Virus record (IMG/VR): IMGVR_UViG_3300009447_000373
Span: 1-24,198 of that record
Source: a virus
Length of the DNA stretch: 24,198 bases
Strand: one strand, 5' to 3'
The notes beneath the pieces are model-generated. The model was given only the letters and a program-made list of their open reading frames with translations. It was not told where the DNA came from and ran no database searches. Both the position numbers and the translations under genes were made by a program. Of the stretch, positions 1 through 5,502 are shown one piece after another (position 1 is the stretch's first letter; each line of letters starts with the position of its first letter).

Positions 1-382
1 CATTACCTAGTTCGGCATTTACATAATTAGAATTGCCATTTTGTTCAATATCAATAACACAATTATTACCATGGCAATCTAATCTTGCTGAGTTGTTATC
101 GCCTGTTTGCGAGACATTGTTTATTCCATTACCAGAACTCATCCATACACGCACTTGATTAGTGTCACCTGTTTGTGTATATGTAGTGCTTGTGTTATTA
201 CCACTTACTTGAGCTTTACTTGAATTTCCACCCAAACCAGTTATCTTGTTGTTAGCACCATCTTGAATAATAGTCATGTCTGTATTATCACCAACTTGCC
301 TCACATAAACCTCATTTGCCCAACAGTTACTGCTGGATAATGTTGATGCTATTATTAGTGCTTTCGCCCAACTTATATCCAT
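1..382 (-). CDS. Curlin-repeat protein, second copy (partial, runs off the left edge)
   Basis: An open frame starts with ATG at 382 and runs without a stop to base 1, giving at least 127 residues; the C-terminus lies outside the window. The first ~24 residues form a signal peptide (K6, hydrophobic ALIIASTL, ending near CWA-NE). The mature part has curlin-type repeats in which a Gln-x-Gly-Asp/Asn-x-Asn core recurs: QVGDN, QDGANN, QTGDTNQV, QTGDNN, QNGNSN. This matches the Q-x-G-x-x-N spacing of CsgA/CsgB amyloid repeats, which stack into a beta-solenoid. Two Cys (DCHGNNC) are unusual for a curlin. A GGGAG lies just upstream of the ATG. The start is inside the preceding FecR gene (56-base overlap in another frame), suggesting coupled translation. 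The amyloid role is inferred from repeat pattern and neighbours; whether it is a major or minor subunit cannot be told. Confidence 0.8.
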   Translation of the reverse strand, partial: MDISWAKALIIASTLSSSNCWANEVYVRQVGDNTDMTIIQDGANNKITGLGGNSSKAQVSGNNTSTTYTQTGDTNQVRVWMSSGNGINNVSQTGDNNSARLDCHGNNCVIDIEQNGNSNYVNAELGN

Positions 383-1451
383 AAATCTCCCAGTCCCCCT
401 GTTTGAGGTCTATAGTATAACCATAACCCTGATTTAATCTTAACTGCACAAAGTTTCCTTCATTATCATCTCTCCGCGAGAATACCCAATTAGGAGTTTC
501 GTTTAGTAGACCTATTCCTGTTAGTGGATCATAACCATATATATTTGCTTCTCTTTTTAGTAATAATGCATTTTGCATTGCTAGTTCATCTTGAAAGAAA
601 GCCATGAGTGCAGTATTAAGTTGATCTAGCATATCATATAATAAATCTTGTAATAGATTATCTGTTTCACTTAATGTTGTAATCCATATGCCTTCGATAG
701 AGTCAACTAGTGCATCATAATCAAGACCTTCATATTGTAAAAAATCTAATCCAAGAAAATCTGCGTCTGCTTGTTTTCTTTTTATTATCTGAGCTTCTTC
801 TACATAATAAGGATTCTTTTTGCGTAGTATCAATAATGAGTTTATCATTGATTCATCTAAGTCTAATAGTAAAGGTTTTGTGGGAGGAGACATTGAATTT
901 GAAGCAATGGTTGCTTGGAAGGCTTGATTGAGAATTACAAAACCAGCGTCTGTCTCTACTCTTATCTCTCCTGTATAACACATACCAGATGTATCACAAC
1001 TTGGTAATAGAGTTATCATACTTCCGCCAGCTTCGTCTATAACCATAACAAAGTCTGTACCACGTACACCAATAGTTGCAGATGGTGTTCTTATTCTAAC
1101 TCGTTGTCTACTATTCTTTGCTATCTGACCAGATGCATATCTTACAGTACCAAGACTAGCTTTAAGCCCTAATGAACCTGTACCAGTGTTTGGATCATAC
1201 ACAAAGTCATCTATAACTAACCGTGAATGTTTAGTTATATCAACCCGTGTATCGTCAATGAAATCAATACGCATAGAACTGTTGGTAGTGATAGCAGTAT
1301 CCAGCATTTCAATACCGACGCCGTTATCAACAGGAATTGAATCATTGTTTCTTTCAATTGCAGCATCACCCGAACCCTTAAATTGTGTAACCTCTCCGAT
1401 ATTAGCATATGTCGGAGAGGCTATAAATAATAATAATAAAAGCCTAATCAT
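327..1451 (-). CDS. Exported FecR-domain protein
   Basis: 374 residues. Residues 1-16 are a short signal peptide ending at TYA. Residues ~45-150 match a FecR domain: a beta-rich stretch with DDTRVDITKHSRLVIDDF, then GSLGLKASLGTVRY and the characteristic RTPSATIGVRGTDF (121-134). FecR domains usually sit in the periplasm or at the surface; classical FecR couples an outer-membrane transporter to a sigma factor, but no FecI-type sigma factor is here. The ~220-residue C-terminal half is unassigned, rich in Leu, Asp and Asn, and perhaps partly helical. Its ATG overlaps the stop of the upstream curlin gene (TAATG), and its 3' end overlaps the second curlin gene, so it is embedded between two curlin-like genes. 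A structural or assembly role in the curli block is more likely than signalling, but this is inference. Confidence 0.8.
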   Translation of the reverse strand: MIRLLLLLFIASPTYANIGEVTQFKGSGDAAIERNNDSIPVDNGVGIEMLDTAITTNSSMRIDFIDDTRVDITKHSRLVIDDFVYDPNTGTGSLGLKASLGTVRYASGQIAKNSRQRVRIRTPSATIGVRGTDFVMVIDEAGGSMITLLPSCDTSGMCYTGEIRVETDAGFVILNQAFQATIASNSMSPPTKPLLLDLDESMINSLLILRKKNPYYVEEAQIIKRKQADADFLGLDFLQYEGLDYDALVDSIEGIWITTLSETDNLLQDLLYDMLDQLNTALMAFFQDELAMQNALLLKREANIYGYDPLTGIGLLNETPNWVFSRRDDNEGNFVQLRLNQGYGYTIDLKQGDWEIYGYKLGESTNNSINIIQQ

Positions 1452-2185
1452 TAGTCGGACTGTGTAATATTAATATTTTGATTATCACCACTTGTGGTTA
1501 AGTCTATTGTATTATCATATATGCCGCTTTGATCAAACTTAACTGTATGGCCTCTACCTGTAGCATCAAAGTTAATTGTATGGCCGTTAAGATCACCATT
1601 GCCGGTAACATCAATATCCAATGTACTATCAATTGTTTCTAAGCTAGTGCTTCCATCAATAACAACTGTGATATCAGCACTCGTACCATTTACATCTGTA
1701 GTGATAATATTATCATCATCAGTAATAGTAAAGTTAATGGTAGCAGAACCAGCATCTGTTGTTTCACCAATATTGATTGTGTAATCTTGATTATCACCAG
1801 TTGCTGCAATGTTTAAAGTCACGTTACCACAGTTAGCTGCAGCAGTGCTAGAACATAGTAAATCAACTTCATTATTATCACCAGTGAATGTCCAAGTACC
1901 TGTGTAAGTGCTACCTAATATTTGAGCAGTGATTTTGTTCTGATTACCAGTTTGAGTTATGCTGAACGTCATATTGTCAGATGCATTACCCGCAGAACCT
2001 AATATCGCATCTTGATTACCCATGCCAGGAGATGTACCAATACTATTGTTTTGGCCATCTTGCACAATATCTAAGTCAAGTGTATCACCAACTTGCTGAA
2101 TATATATGTCGTTTGCGTTCATCACTGTTACTGGTACTACCATAAGAGCAGTACCTATAATGATAGTCTTTGTAAGATTTCTCAT
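1451..2185 (-). CDS. Curlin-repeat (CsgA/CsgB-like) secreted amyloid candidate
   Basis: 244 residues. Residues 1-24 form a signal peptide (TKTIIIGTALMVVPVTVMNA-ND). The mature protein is Asn/Asp/Gly/Thr rich, nearly Lys/Arg-free and organised as roughly eight to ten degenerate strand-turn repeats with curlin spacing: IQQVGDT, IVQDGQNN, ITQTGNQN, FTGDNNE, AATGDNQD, VTGNGD, FDQSGIYDN, TSGDNQNINITQ. Glutamines and asparagines recur at curlin core positions, while many repeats have lost the Q, so it is diverged from enteric CsgA. Two Cys lie near residues 111-119. An AAGGA lies 8 bases before ATG 2185, and the gene begins 11 bases after the csgG stop. Placed directly after csgF-csgG, the natural inference is that it is cargo of the CsgG pore. 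Amyloid formation is not shown by sequence alone. Confidence 0.82.
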   Translation of the reverse strand: MRNLTKTIIIGTALMVVPVTVMNANDIYIQQVGDTLDLDIVQDGQNNSIGTSPGMGNQDAILGSAGNASDNMTFSITQTGNQNKITAQILGSTYTGTWTFTGDNNEVDLLCSSTAAANCGNVTLNIAATGDNQDYTINIGETTDAGSATINFTITDDDNIITTDVNGTSADITVVIDGSTSLETIDSTLDIDVTGNGDLNGHTINFDATGRGHTVKFDQSGIYDNTIDLTTSGDNQNINITQSD

Positions 2186-2196
2186 GTGTCTTTCCT

Positions 2197-3003
2197 TTAT
2201 CCGCCGTTCTTAGGATCCTCTAAGAATGTCCAGAATTGTTTTGATTCTCCTTCATTAATCAATTCAATAACGCCAGCTTCAATTGCTGATCTAACTGCAT
2301 AATTAACTGGCTCATTCACGCTGTAGCCAGTTTCTGCTTCTATAAGTTTAGTGCCCATATCTAAAAATCTAAATACATCAGCACCGCTTCTATGACTTGC
2401 TATGGTCTTTTCTGTGGCAACACTTAGTAATACTTTACCTGTACTGACACTTACTAACCGCATAACAACAGTCACTGTATCGACTCTATAATCCATCTGA
2501 GCACCAATGCCCAAATACCTAGCTCCAGTTCCGCCTGTTGCAACACTTGAGTCGTATCCTACTATTCCACCTTCTAATATTAAACCTGCAAATACCATAG
2601 GCTTTAAAGGTGTAGGACCTTTAGCCAATTTCTTTTCATATATTTCTCTGGTATTTCTAACCAATTGTCTTTCTTTAACTAGATTATCTAAACCTACTCT
2701 TTCAACTACCTCAAACCATGTACCATATCCAACATCTTGTAGTGCCTTTATTACCCATACTTCGCCGCCTTGTGTAACAGCACTACTAAGATTAGAAGTG
2801 GTATCACTTGGTTTTCTCTGACCAGTCTTATCAGTAAAACCATATACAGCAATTGTCATCTTCTTACCATCCAACTGCTTATAGTTGGATATATCATTAG
2901 GCGAAACTTGAACAATAGGCTTTGCTTTCATCGGCGCAACTAAGTTAGGATCAGTACAGCCTGATAGTAATAATATAATTGCGGCAAGTAAAGAGTATTT
3001 CAT
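2197..3003 (-). CDS. csgG: CsgG-like curli secretion channel lipoprotein
   Basis: 268 residues. The N-terminus is a lipoprotein signal with lipobox LSGC (Cys16). In Escherichia coli CsgG is a nonameric outer-membrane lipoprotein whose 36-strand barrel exports curlin subunits. Family features are clear along the whole length: IAVYGFTDKTGQRKP (51-65), LKxxxVFAGLILEGGIVGYDSSVATGGTGARYLGIGA (133-168, first transmembrane hairpin), RLVSVSTGKVLLSVATEKTI (182-201), VFRFLD (210-215) and NEPVNYAVRSAIEAGVIELI (230-249). Length is close to E. coli CsgG (277). The constriction loop differs: by alignment from memory the enteric Tyr51 and Phe56 correspond to Ser66 and Leu72 here, with one extra residue. Its ATG overlaps the csgF stop (TAATG), so the two are probably translationally coupled. 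Function as a pore is well supported by homology; its substrate is inferred from neighbours. Confidence 0.93.
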   Translation of the reverse strand: MKYSLLAAIILLLSGCTDPNLVAPMKAKPIVQVSPNDISNYKQLDGKKMTIAVYGFTDKTGQRKPSDTTSNLSSAVTQGGEVWVIKALQDVGYGTWFEVVERVGLDNLVKERQLVRNTREIYEKKLAKGPTPLKPMVFAGLILEGGIVGYDSSVATGGTGARYLGIGAQMDYRVDTVTVVMRLVSVSTGKVLLSVATEKTIASHRSGADVFRFLDMGTKLIEAETGYSVNEPVNYAVRSAIEAGVIELINEGESKQFWTFLEDPKNGG

Positions 3004-3470
3004 TAGAAGTTAAATTCCCCTTCACCCGGAATGGTTATGGTAGTAGTACCATCATCATTTGCTATTGTTAATGTAATCTCACCAGATATAGGATCTTTAG
3101 TCCATTCTATAGTGCTGCCTTCAATTTCAGTAGTACCCGTTGTTGGACAAGTATTACCAGTGCAATCCGTAAACATACTATCAACCATTTGTTTACTTAG
3201 TGTTGCATAAATTCTTGATTCAAGGTTTTTAATAAACTTATTAAGTGTTGTGTTTTCTAGTTCTCTTTCTATTCTTCTTGCTTCTGACTCAGCTTTATCT
3301 TTACGATCCTGTGTTCGGTTATACTGTAACTGTTCTGTACTTAGAACATGACTAGAATACCCATTTCCACTAAATGATGGATTCTTAAATCTAAAACCTA
3401 ATTCAGCATTACTTTGTGTTGGGAGTAACACCAAAAGAATTAGGCTCAAGCTCAACTTTTTTATCTTCAT
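3003..3470 (-). CDS. csgF: CsgF-like curli pore accessory protein
   Basis: 155 residues from ATG 3470, chosen because it gives a clean signal peptide (MKIKKLSLSLILLVLLPTQS, cleavage after NA) and has AGGTG about 7 bases upstream; a start at 3521 would put a charged extension before it. The mature N-terminus ELGFRFKNPSFSGN aligns with the CsgF segment (FQFRNPNFGGN in E. coli) that plugs into the CsgG barrel and forms a second constriction. A charged helical region follows (about residues 45-85), then a C-terminal beta domain containing a CTGNTC pair and GEITLTIANDDGTTTITIPG, comparable to the C-terminal domain of CsgF. It is slightly longer than E. coli CsgF (138). It overlaps the preceding membrane-protein gene by 62 bases and the csgG start by one base. 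Confidence 0.88.
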   Translation of the reverse strand: MKIKKLSLSLILLVLLPTQSNAELGFRFKNPSFSGNGYSSHVLSTEQLQYNRTQDRKDKAESEARRIERELENTTLNKFIKNLESRIYATLSKQMVDSMFTDCTGNTCPTTGTTEIEGSTIEWTKDPISGEITLTIANDDGTTTITIPGEGEFNF

Positions 3471-3759
3471 CTTTAACACCTGTCGAATTAAATGTTTCAC
3501 TTTTACTTTGAAATTCAGCAACTTCTTTATTCATTCCTCTATGCTCTAGGACCATGGAAAGTTTACTGTTTAATCTAATCATATCATTATCAAGCATTCT
3601 GATTCTATCAACTAACTTAATTAATGTCATCATTGTCTCACCAATGACTGGATCAATTGTTTCTGTAACCCATTTCCATATAAAGAAAATAAAATAGCCC
3701 ATACCAACAGCAGACACAATAGGAAATCCGTAATCTGTTATTGCTTTGGTTATATCCAT
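3409..3759 (-). CDS. Small one-TM coiled-coil membrane protein, copy 2 (holin-like)
   Basis: 116 residues. It starts MDITKAITDYGFPI, has one hydrophobic helix (about 12-31, GFPIVSAVGMGYFIFFIWKW) and then an amphipathic, probably coiled-coil region with a polar charged tail (EDKKVELEP). It is a paralogue of the gene just upstream: both show MDI-x-x-x-I-x-D-x-GFPI at the N-terminus, a Gly-rich helix, and later a Leu-Asp/Asn rich segment. The layout (very short N-terminus, one TM, cytoplasmic helical tail) resembles BhlA/UviB-type holins, which is a resemblance of architecture only. AGGAG precedes the ATG, one base after the preceding stop. The 3' end overlaps csgF, tying it to the curli block. 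Function unknown; a holin or an inner-membrane partner of the secretion system are both possible. Confidence 0.72.
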   Translation of the reverse strand: MDITKAITDYGFPIVSAVGMGYFIFFIWKWVTETIDPVIGETMMTLIKLVDRIRMLDNDMIRLNSKLSMVLEHRGMNKEVAEFQSKSETFNSTGVKDEDKKVELEPNSFGVTPNTK

Positions 3760-3760
3760 T

Positions 3761-4039
3761 CTAATCTCTCCTTGCGTCTTCCTTACCTTCGTTGGCTGCT
3801 ATTCGATCAATGTTTGGTTTAACATTAAGAGCATAACTAAGTAAAGCATCAATTTTCACTAAATCATTATTCATTGTTTGTACCCTATTATCAAGGGATC
3901 CAATTATATTCTTTAAAGTTGTCACTGAATCAGTAACACTAGCTAAAATAAACTTTAGTGTAATAAAAACAAATACACCAGCTGCAATAGCACCACCAAT
4001 AGGAAAGCCAACATCTCCTATCAAATCTAATATATCCAT
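3761..4039 (-). CDS. Small one-TM coiled-coil membrane protein, copy 1 (holin-like)
   Basis: 92 residues. MDILDLIGDVGFPI is followed by one TM helix (about 10-32, GGAIAAGVFVFITLKFI), then a helical region with heptad-like hydrophobics (SVTTLKNIIGSLDNRVQTMN, then LVKIDALLSYAL) and a charged C-terminus (EGKEDARRD). It is the first gene behind the late-type promoter and its product is paralogous to the next gene product, so the pair looks like a tandem duplication that has since diverged. AAAGG precedes the ATG. One-TM proteins with this layout are common as phage holins, and an exported cell-wall hydrolase is encoded 1.5 kb upstream, but no family could be assigned with certainty. It may alternatively act with CsgG/CsgF. 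Confidence 0.72.
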   Translation of the reverse strand: MDILDLIGDVGFPIGGAIAAGVFVFITLKFILASVTDSVTTLKNIIGSLDNRVQTMNNDLVKIDALLSYALNVKPNIDRIAANEGKEDARRD

Positions 4040-4064
4040 ATCAAACCTTTCATATTTACTGTAC

Positions 4065-4072
4065 TATTTATA
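4065..4072 (-). promoter_or_regulatory. T4-type late promoter box for the curli block
   Basis: The minus strand reads TATAAATA, identical to the T4 late -10 box recognised through gp55 with the gp45 clamp. It lies 26 bases upstream of the first gene of the block (ATG 4039) and directly after a terminator hairpin, an arrangement that isolates the block from upstream transcription. The motif is short and AT-rich, so position rather than sequence alone gives it weight. No other minus-strand TATAAATA was noticed in the window. Confidence 0.65.
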
Positions 4073-4074
4073 AC

Positions 4075-4100
4075 AAAAGAGGAGCTAACCATGGCTCCTC
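4075..4100 (-). terminator. Rho-independent terminator after the small outer-membrane protein gene
   Basis: On the minus strand GAGGAGC (4100-4094) pairs perfectly with GCTCCTC (4085-4079) across a short loop, and TTTTGTTA follows. It lies 46 bases past the stop of the 4146-4514 gene and just before the late promoter box. Confidence 0.75.
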
Positions 4101-4145
4101 ACGTGCTTATTAAGTAAGCAACCCTATAACAATTTTAACTTTATA

Positions 4146-4514
4146 TTAGAAGTTGAATGTAGCGCCCATTGTCACATCACCAAATTCTAGGTCTGAGTTT
4201 GTACCAACTTCGGTGTAAGCGCGAAGCCCACCACCAATAGTATAACCAGCAGCAAAGTCAAGGCCAGTAAATGATTCTTTAGAAGCATCATTCAAAGACA
4301 TAACATCAAGTGTTGTGTCCACTGAGAAGTCCACACCAAAGGCATTAAGACCGGCTTTAGGAGTAAAATCCAATGCCCATAGTTCTGTGCCAGTTGTATA
4401 GTTCATATCAAGCTCGCCGCCAGCTGAGATGGTTTGACCACCAACATCTAGGTCTGCTGCTGATACTGTAGATGCCAACATAGTCATGGCAATTGCAATT
4501 GTAGTTATCTTCAT
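4146..4514 (-). CDS. Tiny outer-membrane beta-barrel-like protein
   Basis: 122 residues. Residues 1-19 are a signal peptide (KITTIAIAMTMLASTVSA-AD). The mature ~103 residues alternate polar and hydrophobic positions with many Gly and aromatic residues (GLDFAAGYTIGGGLRAYTEV, then FGDVTMGATFNF) and end in Phe, the classic C-terminal signal read by the BAM complex for outer-membrane insertion. At this size it could supply only about six to eight strands, much smaller than a porin, so it may be a small barrel or oligomerise. AGGA precedes ATG 4514. It sits between the phage tmRNA and its own terminator, separate from the curli block. Receptor masking, superinfection exclusion or permeability change are possible roles, all inference. 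Confidence 0.72.
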   Translation of the reverse strand: MKITTIAIAMTMLASTVSAADLDVGGQTISAGGELDMNYTTGTELWALDFTPKAGLNAFGVDFSVDTTLDVMSLNDASKESFTGLDFAAGYTIGGGLRAYTEVGTNSDLEFGDVTMGATFNF

Positions 4515-4554
4515 AGTTTTTTCCTATTCATAGAATGTTAATAATAATAAAAGT

Positions 4555-4582
4555 GCCACTTTTCTGTTGCTAGGTAAGTGGC
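4555..4582 (-). terminator. Hairpin at the 3' end of the tmRNA coding piece
   Basis: GCCACTT (4582-4576) pairs perfectly with AAGTGGC (4561-4555) over a 14-base loop and is followed by ACTTTTATTATTATT. It may be the post-tag helix of the mature RNA, the transcription end, or both. The T run is interrupted, so termination may be partial and the small outer-membrane protein gene could be read through. Confidence 0.55.
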
Positions 4583-4594
4583 CAACCCCCTGTG

Positions 4595-4639
4595 TTATGC
4601 CGCTAGGGCGTAACCAGATGGTGCGAAATTTTCATTTGC
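4595..4639 (-). other. tmRNA tag reading frame (ANENFAPSGYALAA)
   Basis: Resume codon GCA at 4639-4637, then codons for ANENFAPSGYALAA and stop TAA at 4597-4595. With the alanine carried by the tmRNA the added tag would be AANENFAPSGYALAA. It starts with the usual Ala-Asn and ends in ALAA, as in tags that direct proteins to ClpXP-type proteases. Confidence 0.92.
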
Positions 4640-4931
4640 ATTTAGTTTATTGATCTATACGCGATCATCCGGTAAACTCCACTTCACTACGACACCTGTC
4701 GATCCTAAAATATCAGCCCCATCAAAAACACACTACGGTTGCAACCTACTCCTGTTATTGATCAAATCCGCCAAGGAGTCACGGACATAATGTGTTTATG
4801 GTGGAGCTGTCGGGATTTGCACCCGAGTCCAGTATGCGTTCACGTTGCTTCAACGTTTACTAATTATATAGTATATAAAAGGCTAAAAATGCTAATCATA
4901 TATTATTTAATATTTTAGTGTCTCTTTTATG

Positions 4932-5501
4932 TTACACTGCTACTCCCATAATATCTCCTTGACCCCAGAGATGTTGATCCCAATCTTTTAATTGAGAATG
5001 TAGTTGATTCATTAGAACCTTTGTATTGAATTCTAAACTTTCAAGAGTACGATTATTGTCAATAGTATAGTCGGTCATCCATTGTTCAATACTCATACTA
5101 TCTTTTGCTTCAGGAGGTAGATGATCTGATCTATCAACCCAAATAGCATAATCAAATACACCAGAGTTTTTCATAGCAAAGAATTCTGCTTTATTTCTGA
5201 GGCCACAATAGATGTCATACTCATGAAACATTTCACGACCTAGTGTAGCGGGGTCTTCTGCATTATATTCACATATGGCATCATACCATTCTGCTCTATG
5301 ATTATGCCTATCAGTATAACATTCTTCCTCTAATTTATATCCATACTTATCTTTTAAATTATTAAAGATAAATTTCTTTGAGCAAAACTGACTACTACTC
5401 TCAAATGAGTAACCCATATTATCCCTTAGTATTTCACAAACAGTATCTTTCCCGTGTCTGCCATGACCTACAACAAGTAATTTTAATCTTTTCTTTTTCA
5501 T
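4932..5501 (-). CDS. dNMP kinase-like P-loop protein
   Basis: 189 residues from ATG 5501; a TTG 33 bases upstream would extend into the preceding gene and is less likely. Residues 2-7 are basic (KKKRLK), then LLVVGHGRHGKDTVCEIL carries a P-loop of the G-x4-GKDT type found in phage deoxynucleoside monophosphate kinases (T4 gp1 has GVKRSGKDT). Downstream are a conserved-looking REMFHEYDIYCGLRNKAEF stretch (the lid/base region) and AIWVDRSD, which resembles the family's strand before the base-recognition loop. Such enzymes phosphorylate dNMPs to feed phage DNA synthesis. It starts one base after the stop of the cell-wall hydrolase gene and is the last protein gene before the tmRNA. The specific substrate cannot be read from sequence. 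Confidence 0.7.
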   Translation of the reverse strand: MKKKRLKLLVVGHGRHGKDTVCEILRDNMGYSFESSSQFCSKKFIFNNLKDKYGYKLEEECYTDRHNHRAEWYDAICEYNAEDPATLGREMFHEYDIYCGLRNKAEFFAMKNSGVFDYAIWVDRSDHLPPEAKDSMSIEQWMTDYTIDNNRTLESLEFNTKVLMNQLHSQLKDWDQHLWGQGDIMGVAV

Positions 5502-5502
5502 A

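Larger units (their letters stand above)
4555..4860 (-). ncRNA. ssrA: Circularly permuted two-piece tmRNA (precursor)
   Basis: Reading the minus strand, the acceptor piece comes first: a T-arm (TCGGG, loop TGCAAAT, CCCGA) followed by CAGCTCC-A-CCA ending at 4799. A 78-base spacer follows, then the coding piece begins at 4720 with GGGGCTGATA and GGATCGACAGG, the tmRNA 5' domain. GGGGCTG pairs with CAGCTCC including the G-U pair at position 3 used by alanyl-tRNA synthetase. The spacer ends pair (AAACACA 4797-4791 with TGTGTTT 4732-4726), extending the acceptor stem in the precursor. A pseudoknot-type stem TGATC/GATCA (4667-4663, 4655-4651) precedes the tag frame. The 5' end is placed near 4860 by judgement; GTAAAC (4860-4855) could pair with GTTTAC (4677-4672) as part of helix P2. 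This order is that of alphaproteobacterial permuted ssrA. It rescues stalled ribosomes by trans-translation. Confidence 0.93.

Noticed and set aside
1422-1429. TATAAATA on the plus strand as a second late promoter
   Set aside because: It lies inside the start of the FecR gene on the strand with no supported genes, so it is most likely a chance AT-rich match.
327-1451. FecR protein as part of a FecI/FecR iron-signalling system
   Set aside because: No sigma factor, TonB receptor or inner-membrane helix typical of classical FecR is present; the neighbours are curli genes.
4799-4830. Stand-alone tRNA gene suggested by the T-arm and CCA end
   Set aside because: No anticodon arm precedes it; it is the acceptor piece of the permuted tmRNA, whose matching 5' end is at 4720.
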